Shown piece by piece: positions 14,905-22,484 of a stretch of 64,000 bases of DNA. Made by a program: the position numbers and the translations under genes. Position 1 is the first letter of the stretch. The number at the start of each line of letters is the position of its first letter. The stretch is from JAXLVB01 sp046329195 (lineage in GTDB: Bacteria; Bacteroidota; Bacteroidia; Cytophagales; Spirosomataceae): the NCBI GenBank assembly GCA_046329195.1, contig JAXLVB010000001.1:2108001-2172000 (forward strand), read 5' to 3'. The notes beneath the pieces were generated by a model. It was given only the letters and a program-made list of their open reading frames with translations, searched no databases and was not told the DNA's origin.

Positions 14905-16266
14905 ATGAAATCTGTAGTTGCGATTTGTCTATCTTGGATACTCACAGCCTGTGTGGGAACATTGGTTTTTGCTCAGGACCCTAACCTCATCTTGTCGGAA
15001 CGAGAGCGTTCTACTGTTGTTGACGAAATCTTAGAAGACCGTTTTGCAACGCTTCTTCCCAAGCTGATGCGCCGAGAAGGCATTGATATGTGGGTGATTA
15101 TCAGCCGAGAATATAACGAAGACCCCGTCTTGAAAACCATGCTCCCCAGCACGTGGCTTTCGGCTCGCCGCCGAACTATTATGGTATTTTTTGATAAAGG
15201 TGAAAAAGAAGGACTGGAACGCTTGGCCATTGCTCGCTACGACGTCGGAAACCTGCTCAAAGGTGCTTGGGATATAGATGTTCGTCCTAACCAGTGGGAG
15301 GCTTTGGTCAAGATTATAGCTGACCGTAATCCTAAGAAAATCGGGTTGAATTTTTCGGGTAATTACGCCCATGCCGATGGCCTTACTTTTACCGAACACA
15401 AAGAATTCATGGCCAAACTTCCCGAGGAGTTTCAAAAGCGAGTCACCTCAGCCGAGCGCTTGGCCGTAGGCTGGCTCGAAACTCGTAGCGAGCGAGAAAT
15501 GGCTATTTACCCACTGATTTGCCGGATTTCGCACCAAATCATCCAAGAAGGGCTTTCTGAAAAAGTAATTCACCCAGGCATCACCACTACCGACGACGTG
15601 GTCTGGTGGTATCGGCAGCGCATCACAGAGTTGGGTTTAGAAACGTGGTTTCATCCTACGGTAGATGTACAACGAGCTGATACCGAGAATTTTGACCATC
15701 TCCGAACATTCTCTAAACGTCCCAACCGTCAGGTGATTTTGCCGGGTGATTTACTGCACGTAGATTTTGGCATTACCTACCTGCGCCTCAACACAGACCA
15801 ACAGCAACATGCCTACGTGCTCAAACCGAATGAGAAAGACATTCCCGAAGCCATTAAGAAAGCCTTCCAGAATGGTAATCGCTTGCAGGATATTTTGACC
15901 GAAAACTTTAAGTCGGGGCGAACAGGGAATGAAATTTTGAAGACATCGCTCGAACAGGCTAAAAAAGAAGGCATCAATGCTTCTATTTATACCCATCCCA
16001 TTGGCTCGCATGGGCACGCTGCGGGCCCTACCATTGGCATGTGGGACCAGCAAGGAGGCGTACCTGGCCCGGGCGATTATCCTTTGTTTCCGAACACCGC
16101 CTATTCGATTGAACTCAATGCTGCTACTGATATTCCCGAATGGAAAAAGACCATTCGCATCATGCTCGAAGAAGACGGTTATTTTGATGCCAGCGGGTTT
16201 AGATACATAGATGGCCGCCAAACCGAGATTTATACGATTCCTCGCAAATTGCCGTATGTGAAGTGA
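14905..16266 (+). CDS. Secreted M24-family metallopeptidase (Xaa-Pro aminopeptidase-like)
   Basis: A 453-residue protein with a signal peptide (about 1-23, ending VFAQ), so probably periplasmic or surface exposed. The C-terminal pita-bread domain shows the metal-ligand pattern of M24 enzymes: HVDFGITY (Asp), a second Asp in LNTDQQ, HPIGSHGHAAGPTIGMWD (His), SIELN and MLEEDGYF (Glu pair). The N-terminal half resembles the creatinase-type domain. Peptidases of this group remove N-terminal residues before proline; the exact substrate is inferred. The gene stands alone, with a REP-like repeat in the gap behind it. Confidence 0.88.
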   Translation: MKSVVAICLSWILTACVGTLVFAQDPNLILSERERSTVVDEILEDRFATLLPKLMRREGIDMWVIISREYNEDPVLKTMLPSTWLSARRRTIMVFFDKGEKEGLERLAIARYDVGNLLKGAWDIDVRPNQWEALVKIIADRNPKKIGLNFSGNYAHADGLTFTEHKEFMAKLPEEFQKRVTSAERLAVGWLETRSEREMAIYPLICRISHQIIQEGLSEKVIHPGITTTDDVVWWYRQRITELGLETWFHPTVDVQRADTENFDHLRTFSKRPNRQVILPGDLLHVDFGITYLRLNTDQQQHAYVLKPNEKDIPEAIKKAFQNGNRLQDILTENFKSGRTGNEILKTSLEQAKKEGINASIYTHPIGSHGHAAGPTIGMWDQQGGVPGPGDYPLFPNTAYSIELNAATDIPEWKKTIRIMLEEDGYFDASGFRYIDGRQTEIYTIPRKLPYVK

Positions 16267-16415
16267 GAATGTTGTCATCCCCCTGCTTGCGCACCTATCT
16301 ACGCACCCCCCTTCGCCGACGCATGAATCAGCCGCACAAGGGGGACAGCAAGGCAATGGAGAATAGAATAAATCAAAAATCTGTAGCCCTCTGAGAATAA
16401 ATTAGTTGATATGAT

Positions 16416-16438
16416 GTAGGGGCGTATGGCATACGCCC
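16416..16438 (+). repeat. REP-like palindrome with GTAG head
   Basis: GTAG (16416-16419) is directly followed by GGGCGTAT, GGC and ATACGCCC, a perfect 8-bp stem. The core is the reverse complement of the element at 6598-6620. It lies between the M24 peptidase and PKS genes. No transposase is nearby. Confidence 0.7.
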
Positions 16439-16468
16439 GAACTATCACGAGGTGTCTGCCATATGGTT

Positions 16469-17584
16469 CTACAATTTATCAATTTTTACAACTTCGAGCA
16501 GCATACTTTCTAAGGTGAGCCCTGGGCCGAAGGCACAGCTTAGGATTTTTTTACCCTTATCAGCTACAGAAAGCTGCTCGAAAATGGCCTTTAACACAAA
16601 CAATACCGTACACGACGACATATTGCCATACCGACGTAACACATCATACGCAAACCGATTGTCATGTTTGGAAATCCCCATGCTTTGCTCGATAGCCTCC
16701 AAAATTGCTTTTCCGCCAGGGTGCATGCCATAGTAGCCAACTTCAGATGACGAAACCCCTGCCTGCTCAAGCAACCGATTGACTAGCGTAGCGATGCCAT
16801 TTCGGACCAATTGTGGCACATACGACGACAGCACCATCTCGAATCCAAAATCAGCTACGTGCCAAGCCATTTCAGATTTACCTTCGGGAAATAAGTCGCA
16901 ATAAAAAGACCTCAAAGCCAAAGAGTAGCCTTCTGAGGGTTGCGATTCAAGCCATACTACAGCTGCGCCATCGGCAAAAAGCGAGTTGGCCAAGAGGTGG
17001 TCGTCGCTCGTTTTTTTCTGAAAATGAATCGTACATAGCTCTACACATACCAATAGTACCTTGGAAGAAGGGTAGGCTTTACAAATGGCATCGGCTACTT
17101 TGAGGCCGTTGAATGCGCCATAGCAGCCCATAAAATTAATAGCAGTGCGCTGCGTATCAGAGCGTAGCCCTAAGTGTTCAATCAATTCAATATCGAGCCC
17201 GGGTGCATACATGCCCGTGCAACTGACCGTAATTACATGCGTAAGTTGGGTTAGGTCAAGGTGAGGGGCTTGCTGCTGGCAGTTACGGATGGCCTCCAAT
17301 ACCAAAGGGAGCGCATGGGTTCTGTAAAGTGCCATGCGGGCCGAGATGCTGGGAAAGGGCTCTAACGTGGGAGTATTAGGCAAAAAACTAAACTCTCCTA
17401 CTGATTTGCCATAATCGGCCAAGACAGAGTGACGTGTCTCGATACGAGTAGAACGATACAAAGCATATAGCTTGCGCCGTTCTGTTTCGTCACATTGCAA
17501 AACCTCTGCCATGAATGTAGCGATTTGCTGTTGTGAAAGCTGGTTGGACGGAACAGCCGTACCAATGGCATGAATAAAGGGCAT
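16469..17584 (-). CDS. Type III polyketide synthase (chalcone/stilbene synthase family)
   Basis: A 371-residue homodimeric ketosynthase that extends an acyl-CoA starter with malonyl-CoA and cyclises the product without an acyl carrier protein. The catalytic triad is visible: Cys154 (FMGCYGAF), His288 (GMHPGGK) and Asn321 (RYGNMSSC). The GMYAPGLD segment (about 124-131) and the C-terminal CAFGPGLT motif are family hallmarks. It is divergent from a UbiA-type prenyltransferase only 129 bases away, so a prenylated alkylresorcinol, pyrone or quinone-like lipid is a plausible product. The starter and product cannot be told from sequence. Confidence 0.9.
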   Translation of the reverse strand: MPFIHAIGTAVPSNQLSQQQIATFMAEVLQCDETERRKLYALYRSTRIETRHSVLADYGKSVGEFSFLPNTPTLEPFPSISARMALYRTHALPLVLEAIRNCQQQAPHLDLTQLTHVITVSCTGMYAPGLDIELIEHLGLRSDTQRTAINFMGCYGAFNGLKVADAICKAYPSSKVLLVCVELCTIHFQKKTSDDHLLANSLFADGAAVVWLESQPSEGYSLALRSFYCDLFPEGKSEMAWHVADFGFEMVLSSYVPQLVRNGIATLVNRLLEQAGVSSSEVGYYGMHPGGKAILEAIEQSMGISKHDNRFAYDVLRRYGNMSSCTVLFVLKAIFEQLSVADKGKKILSCAFGPGLTLESMLLEVVKIDKL

Positions 17585-17713
17585 ACGTGGTGGTTTTGCT
17601 ACTTTGCGTGCAAAATACAGAACATTTCTATTGAGAATACGTCGGCTGGATTGCTAAAAGCTGTAAACTTGTACAGCCCCAGTGCATTGGTGGTTATCCC
17701 AACGGCTCATTGT

Positions 17714-18613
17714 ATGCTATCATCAACTAATTTTCGCAGTACCTTGTTGCACCTGCGATTCCCTTTTTCGTTTTTTTTACTTCCCATTTATCTGTTTGCA
17801 CTCTCCCAAACAACTCATCCCAACAGTGCAAAGGCTGTGTGGGTTTTTGTGATATTGCACTTCTTGATTTATCCTGCCTCCAACGCTTTTAATAGCTACT
17901 TTGACCGTGACGAAGGCCCCATCGGAGGACTTGAAAAACCACCACCTGTACAGAGAAACCTCTATTGGACAGCACTGTGCTTCGACGGAGTTGCTGTGCT
18001 ATTAGCTTGGCTGATGGTGACAGAAGTGTTCGCAATAACGTGTCTAGCGTACATTTTGGTGTCTAGGGCATACAGCCATCCGTGGATTCGTCTCAAAAGA
18101 TACGCAATTTTGAGTTGGTTGGTTGTGGCTTTTTTTCAAGGAGGTTTTACGTATGGAGCCGTTTGGCAGGCAATAGGAGGGGAAGCTCCCACAACCTTAT
18201 TTCAACAGCCGATGGTACTGTTGGCAATGGGGCTGGCTACCAGCAATTTATTAGGGTTTTACCCAATGACCCAAATCTATCAGCACGAAGAAGACGCCCA
18301 ACGAGGCGACCAAACCATCAGCCGAATGGTTGGGATTCGGGGGACTTTTGTGCTGACGGCTGTTATTTTTCTGTGTACCACAGTAGGCTTTGGTATCTAC
18401 TTTTGGGAACAATACCTTGGAAACGTCCCCGTTATGGCCGTTTATTTGTTGGTAATGGGACCCGTATTGAGTTATTTTTTGGTATGGGGTTGGCGAGTCT
18501 GGCACGACGAGCGCCAAGCCAACTTTCGCTATACCATGGGGCTAAATTTGTTAGGTTCTTTGTGTCTGAATCTGTTTTTTGGCCTTTTGTGTATAAAAAA
18601 TTCTTTATTCTAA
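17714..18613 (+). CDS. UbiA-family membrane prenyltransferase
   Basis: A 299-residue integral membrane protein with about eight to nine hydrophobic segments. Two aspartate-rich motifs for magnesium-diphosphate binding are seen: NSYFDRDEG (about 66-74) and YQHEEDAQRGD (about 178-188). The frame is open from 17570, but that would overlap the divergent PKS gene; MLSSTNFRSTLLHL at 17714 begins with the usual amphipathic helix, so I prefer it. Pairing with a type III PKS suggests prenylation of the polyketide ring. A menaquinone or haem A role is less likely, because those genes are usually in other settings. Confidence 0.82.
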   Translation: MLSSTNFRSTLLHLRFPFSFFLLPIYLFALSQTTHPNSAKAVWVFVILHFLIYPASNAFNSYFDRDEGPIGGLEKPPPVQRNLYWTALCFDGVAVLLAWLMVTEVFAITCLAYILVSRAYSHPWIRLKRYAILSWLVVAFFQGGFTYGAVWQAIGGEAPTTLFQQPMVLLAMGLATSNLLGFYPMTQIYQHEEDAQRGDQTISRMVGIRGTFVLTAVIFLCTTVGFGIYFWEQYLGNVPVMAVYLLVMGPVLSYFLVWGWRVWHDERQANFRYTMGLNLLGSLCLNLFFGLLCIKNSLF

Positions 18614-18679
18614 TTGCTCGACAAATCAGTTAGTTACAAAAAAAGCGAAAAGAAAAATGGATTTTTTTTGTGCAGACAC

Positions 18680-18711
18680 TTGACAAGTACCTATAAATAC
18701 TACTACCTTTG
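18680..18711 (+). promoter_or_regulatory. Promoter of the tRNA-Gly/tRNA-Leu unit
   Basis: TTG at 18680-18682 (in TTGAC) and TACCTTTG at 18704-18711 are 21 bases apart, matching the Bacteroidota consensus. Transcription would begin about 9 bases before tRNA-Gly. Confidence 0.7.
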
Positions 18712-18726
18712 CACCACCAAAATCAA

Positions 18727-18799
18727 GCGGAAGTAGCTCAGCTGGTAGAGCGCAACCTTGCCAAGGTTGAGGTCGTGGGTTCGAACCCCATTTTCCGCT
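18727..18799 (+). tRNA. tRNA-Gly (anticodon GCC)
   Basis: A 73-base cloverleaf: acceptor GCGGAAG with TTTCCGC, a D-arm with GCTCAGCTGGTAGAGC, anticodon loop TTGCCAA giving GCC, and T-loop TTCGAAC. The discriminator base is T and the CCA end is not encoded. A tRNA-Leu follows 52 bases later. Confidence 0.96.
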
Positions 18800-18801
18800 C
18801 A

Positions 18802-18844
18802 CTATCTTAAAGCACCCTTCGAGGTGCTTTTTAAGTTAAGATAG
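18802..18844 (+). terminator. Hairpin between tRNA-Gly and tRNA-Leu
   Basis: AGCACC and GGTGCT around a six-base loop, followed by TTTTT, and enclosed by a second pair of arms (CTATCTTAA and TTAAGATAG). It looks like a terminator, yet tRNA-Leu has no promoter of its own in the short gap. It may be an attenuating terminator or an RNA-processing hairpin. Confidence 0.6.
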
Positions 18845-18886
18845 ACGCCACGCCGAGGTGGTGGAACTGGTAGACACGCAGGACTT

Positions 18887-19636
18887 AGTTCTTTGATTTC
18901 TTGGTTTTTCGTAAATTAGTTGAGTAAAAACATACTCAATAAATGGCAAAATACAAATTTTCAGATGACTTTGAAAAGCAATTTAAAGAGGTGTGTGGAA
19001 ATGCACTAAGCTTGAGCCAAGCAGCTATACTGCTTAAAATGAATTACAAAACAGTAGTTTTTCATGCAAAGCGTTTAAATTGTTTTAAAACTAATCAGTC
19101 TGGTAAAGGACTCAAAAAAGTGCCTTCAAAAAAACCTATTCCATTAGAACAAATTTTTGCAGGTATTCACCCAACTTTTCAAACTCATAAGTTAAAACTA
19201 AGAATACTGAAGGAAAAATTAAAACCCCATCAGTGTGAAAGTTGTGGACTAATTGAATGGTTTGGGAATCCAATTCCTCTTGAATTACATCATGTAGATG
19301 GAAACAGGTCAAATAACTCTTTTGAAAACTTACAATTAATTTGTCCTAATTGTCATGCATTAACGGATAACTATAGAGCCAAGAATATCAAAATTTGAGT
19401 GCCCAAATGGAAACATTTGGAGTAGAATCGCTTAAATTCGGGGAAACCTTCTGTTGATGGCAATCCCGAGCCAAGTCCCGTTCCGAATGTTTTTGGAATT
19501 GGGAAAGGTGTAGAGACTTAACAGGCGATACCTACGTTTTGTTCCGAATGCTTTCGGAATCGAGATAAGGTAAAGAGAAAGTCCAGACCACAAATCACGT
19601 AATTGGACGTGAGCGATGAAAATCGTAGTAGGTACG
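18887..19636 (+). ncRNA. Group I self-splicing intron in tRNA-Leu(UAA)
   Basis: This 750-base intron follows an exon ending in U and ends in G (19636), as group I introns require. The core elements are in order: P-like AAATTCGGGGAAACC (19434-19448), Q-like GGCAATCCCGAGCC (19459-19472), R-like AGGTGTAGAGACTTAACAGG (19506-19525) and S-like AAGGTAAAGAGAAAGTCC (19567-19584). These closely resemble what I recall of the cyanobacterial IC3 intron. A TTGAG stretch (about 18919-18923) could be the internal guide, with its G opposite the last exon U. An HNH gene occupies 18943-19398, ahead of the core. The whole splices as RNA with external guanosine. The exact folding is inferred. Confidence 0.9.
18943..19398 (+). 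CDS. Intron-encoded HNH homing endonuclease
   Basis: A 151-residue protein encoded wholly within the tRNA-Leu intron. The N-terminal part has a helix-turn-helix-like stretch (SLSQAAILLKMNYKTVVFHAKRL, broken here only for description, residues about 23-45). The C-terminal HNH domain has zinc cysteines CESC (98-101) and CPNC (134-137), catalytic LELHHVDG (His116-His117) and NRSNNSFENL. Such enzymes cut intronless alleles and spread the intron. The ORF is AT-richer than the neighbouring genes. It ends 35 bases before the P-like core element, so it does not disturb the ribozyme core. How it is translated is unclear, since no own promoter is visible. Confidence 0.88.
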   Translation: MAKYKFSDDFEKQFKEVCGNALSLSQAAILLKMNYKTVVFHAKRLNCFKTNQSGKGLKKVPSKKPIPLEQIFAGIHPTFQTHKLKLRILKEKLKPHQCESCGLIEWFGNPIPLELHHVDGNRSNNSFENLQLICPNCHALTDNYRAKNIKI

Positions 19637-19712
19637 AAAATCCTGTGAGCCGAAACGCTCGTACGGGTTCGATTCCCGTCCTCGGTACTCCTTTGGCAAA
19701 AAAGAGTCAAAC

Positions 19713-19757
19713 AAAAACGGTGCAAATTGCTAATATTCAAGCAGTTGCACCGTTTTT
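19713..19757 (+). terminator. Terminator after tRNA-Leu
   Basis: AAAAACGGTGCAA and TTGCACCGTTTTT form a perfect 13-bp stem 25 bases after the tRNA, followed by GTTTTCC. Confidence 0.85.
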
Positions 19758-19779
19758 GTTTTCCTATGGTTTCTCTTGA

Positions 19780-19810
19780 TTTCTACACTTTTTCATCAAA
19801 AGTGTAGAAA
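19780..19810. repeat. Perfect 13-bp hairpin in the gap behind tRNA-Leu
   Basis: TTTCTACACTTTT and its exact complement flank a TCATC loop. It lies in the 306-base gap between tRNA-Leu and the serine hydrolase, which otherwise shows no gene. No T-run follows. It could be a second terminator-like structure or a remnant from an element once integrated at the tRNA. Confidence 0.6.
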
Positions 19811-19993
19811 GATTTCAACCAACCTTCAAAAACCGTCCCTAAAACGTCTCTAAAAAGAGGTAAAGATACGTACCATTTTACTTATAAGAACTTAGTTACT
19901 CCTGTGAACAGTAGCGGTGCTCTGTAAAAAGCGTGGAGTGAGGTATCTTTTCCAATAAAGATTAGTACCTTGCTTTCTCAAATAGCCTCTTTC

Positions 19994-21397
19994 ATGATGA
20001 GAAAGCTCTTTTTGTCTGTGTTGGGTCTGTTGTGGACCACGCTGGTACTGGCTCAACTGCCAGACTCTCTCCAAACTCGCCTAGAACAATATCTCAGTAC
20101 CTACGACCATCCGAACGAACCTGGTTTTGCGCTGCTTATTAGCCAACGAGGGCAGGTGGTGTACCGCAAAGCGGTGGGATACGCCAATCTTGAACATGGG
20201 ATTCGGAATATTACCCAGTCGGTGTATAGTGTGGCATCGGTATCGAAGCAGTTTACAGCGGCGGCGGTGGCTATGTTACAGTTAGAGGGTAAAATAGATG
20301 TAGAAGCTTCTATCCGAACGTATTTTCCCGAACTTCCTGAAGGGCTTCAAACCGTTAAAGTGCGGCATTTGATTCATCATCAAAGTGGGCTGCGAGAAAT
20401 CCGGGTGTGGAGCTTTTTGGCAGGTTATTACTCCGACATTTATAACATGACCGAAGGTGAAACCCTCGAATGGGTGTGTCGTCAGCAGAAACCGTATTTT
20501 GAGCCGGGTAGCCAGTACGACTACTCCAACACCAACTATTTCTTGATGTCGCTGTTGGTACAGCGAGTATCGGGTAAAAACCTTCGGGTATTTTGCGAAG
20601 AACGCATTTTTAAGCCACTAGGCATGGCTCATTCGCACTTGCACAACGACGTAACAGAAATTGTACCGCTACGAGCCACCGGCTATTACAAAGATGAAAA
20701 AGGAACTTTTCATATTGACCCCGAAGCGCAATTGTACAGTCTCGTTGGTCCGGGACGCCTCTTTACGTCGGTAGAAGATTTGGCAATATGGGACGACAAT
20801 TTTAATACCGGAAAAGTAGGCGGAAAGCCTTTTTTAGACCTGATTCAAACTCCAGGTAAGTTTAATGCTGACAAAACCGGCGAATACGCTTACGGCCTGA
20901 GTATTAGTACGTTCAAAGGACAACGAACCGTAGAGCATAGCGGTGCCAATACAGGCTATAACGCTAATTTTATGCGCTTTCCTGACAAAGGCTTTACCCT
21001 GATTTGCATTAGCAACAGCGGTCATTTGAGCCCAGTGAACATTACCCGCAACGTAGCCGAAATCATGCTCACGGGTCGCATCGAAACTACTCCAGCCGTA
21101 GCTCCTACGCCTAAACCTCCATACGTACCTAAGAATTCTGAATTGGCCTCACTATCAGGCAATTACTACAGTGCCGAACTCCAAATGATGTACCAAGCTT
21201 TTGTGAAAGACGGCAAGCTGTTTGTACAATACAAGCCTTACAAACCCATTTTTGAAAATGCGCTAAGTCCTGTCAGTAAAGATGTGTTTACAGCAAATGG
21301 TTATGTCTTGACCTTCGTTCGAGACGAACAAGGTAAGGTTACCCATTTTAACCTTGGTGGTGGTCGTATGGGCGTGATGCGATTCGATAAACAATAA
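19994..21397 (+). CDS. Secreted serine hydrolase, beta-lactamase/class C-like family
   Basis: A 467-residue protein with a signal peptide (about 1-20, LVLAQ) and a class C-like transpeptidase fold. The active-site motifs are Ser82-Val-Ser-Lys85 (SVSK), Tyr178-Ser-Asn180 (YSN) and a late EHSGANTGY in place of KTG. A C-terminal extension of about 95 residues, after a Pro-rich linker (about 363-375), resembles a lipocalin-like domain seen in related hydrolases. The start is ATG 19994 or 19997; the open frame from 19970 would spoil the signal peptide. Activity may be toward peptides, esters or D-amino-acid substrates; a true beta-lactamase is unlikely. Confidence 0.88.
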   Translation: MMRKLFLSVLGLLWTTLVLAQLPDSLQTRLEQYLSTYDHPNEPGFALLISQRGQVVYRKAVGYANLEHGIRNITQSVYSVASVSKQFTAAAVAMLQLEGKIDVEASIRTYFPELPEGLQTVKVRHLIHHQSGLREIRVWSFLAGYYSDIYNMTEGETLEWVCRQQKPYFEPGSQYDYSNTNYFLMSLLVQRVSGKNLRVFCEERIFKPLGMAHSHLHNDVTEIVPLRATGYYKDEKGTFHIDPEAQLYSLVGPGRLFTSVEDLAIWDDNFNTGKVGGKPFLDLIQTPGKFNADKTGEYAYGLSISTFKGQRTVEHSGANTGYNANFMRFPDKGFTLICISNSGHLSPVNITRNVAEIMLTGRIETTPAVAPTPKPPYVPKNSELASLSGNYYSAELQMMYQAFVKDGKLFVQYKPYKPIFENALSPVSKDVFTANGYVLTFVRDEQGKVTHFNLGGGRMGVMRFDKQ

Positions 21398-21459
21398 CTG
21401 TAAATTTTTGATAATCAGTCTAATTTGAGCAAAATGGTCTGATTCTACCCCTGCTATTC

Positions 21460-22287
21460 ATGAAAAACACTGTTACCATCGTCACGGGTGCTGCCTCCGG
21501 TATTGGTCAGCAAGTTGCCATTCAGGCGGCTCAGTTAGGCACTTTTGTGCTGGCTACTGATGTGAATACCGAAGGTTTGGCCAAGACAAAAACCGCCATC
21601 GAGCAAGCAGGTGGGCAAGTAGAAGCCATCAAATTGGATGTATCGAAAGCTGATGAAATTGAGCGTTTTGCTAAATTGGCAATGCCTAAACTACAAGAGC
21701 GCAAGCTGATTTTGATTAATAATGCAGGGGTAGCGTTGGCATCGGGTACTTTTGCAGAAACCACGCTCGACGAATTTGAATGGCTACTGAGTATCAACTT
21801 ATGGGGCGTTGTTCGGATGACTAAGGCGTTTTTACCTTATATGCTTGAGCAAAATCAAGGGCATATTGTGAATATTTCGAGTGTATTTGGGTTGGCTGGT
21901 GTTATGAATCAGTCGGCTTACTGTACGGCCAAGTTTGGTGTACGAGGTTTTACCGAATGTCTCCGAATGGAACTGCTTGATACACAGGTACGCACTACAG
22001 TTGTACATCCTGGAGGTATCAAAACCAATATTGCAGCCAGTGCACGGGTGGGCAGTACGAAATCTCAAAAAGAACGAGACTTTGCTGCCAATACCTTTGC
22101 CCAAATCGTACCCACTACTGCTGAGGAAGCGGCTCGACAAATTCTGAACTGTGTTATCAAAAACAAACCTCGCTTGGTCATAGGGCGAGACGGCAAAGGC
22201 ATTGACTTGTTGACTCGCCTCATGCCTGCGGGCTATACCAAATCCATGCGCAAAGAGATAGAGAAAACCTTCGGAAAAGGTTTTTAA
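21460..22287 (+). CDS. Short-chain dehydrogenase/reductase (SDR)
   Basis: A 275-residue classical SDR. The cofactor motif TGAASGIG (about 9-16) and Asp39 in ATDVN suggest NAD(H) preference. NNAG (about 87-90), the catalytic Ser in NISSVFG, and YCTAK (Tyr and Lys) complete the set. HPGGIKTNI follows the active site. The substrate is unknown. The gene stands between the serine hydrolase and glgB without overlap, so it is probably its own unit. The 197 bases before glgB show only a short CCAATC/GATTGG hairpin. Confidence 0.88.
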   Translation: MKNTVTIVTGAASGIGQQVAIQAAQLGTFVLATDVNTEGLAKTKTAIEQAGGQVEAIKLDVSKADEIERFAKLAMPKLQERKLILINNAGVALASGTFAETTLDEFEWLLSINLWGVVRMTKAFLPYMLEQNQGHIVNISSVFGLAGVMNQSAYCTAKFGVRGFTECLRMELLDTQVRTTVVHPGGIKTNIAASARVGSTKSQKERDFAANTFAQIVPTTAEEAARQILNCVIKNKPRLVIGRDGKGIDLLTRLMPAGYTKSMRKEIEKTFGKGF

Positions 22288-22484
22288 AAAACACGCTGAT
22301 TGAATTATATTTACAAAAAACATAATTAGTTTTAGAGCCTCAAAGCCAGCTTTTATCAAGTATTGAGTTGTAAGGGTAAAACAACAGCTTGGTAATCAGC
22401 TTATCAATGAAACGTATCATTACCACCAATCCTATGATGAAGCCAATCGGTTCTGATTGGAAATTTGTTTAACTCAGTGAACAC

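Larger units (their letters stand above)
18852..19687 (+). tRNA. tRNA-Leu (anticodon UAA) interrupted by a group I intron
   Basis: Exon 1 is 18852-18886 (35 bases, GCCGAGG to CAGGACTT). Exon 2 is 19637-19687 (51 bases, AAAATCCTG to the discriminator A). Joined, they give an 86-base class II tRNA with a 7/7 acceptor (GCCGAGG with CCTCGGT), a CAGGA/TCCTG anticodon stem, loop CTTAAAA with anticodon UAA, a long variable arm (GAGC/GCTC) and T-loop TTCGATT. The break lies between U34 and A35, the position used by the cyanobacterial and plastid tRNA-Leu(UAA) introns. Without splicing the tRNA cannot form. CCA is not encoded. Confidence 0.93.

Noticed and set aside
19432..19740. 102-codon frame on the minus strand within the tRNA-Leu intron
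   Set aside because: It runs antisense through the ribozyme core, exon 2 and the terminator stem; the core and tRNA structure explain this sequence better.
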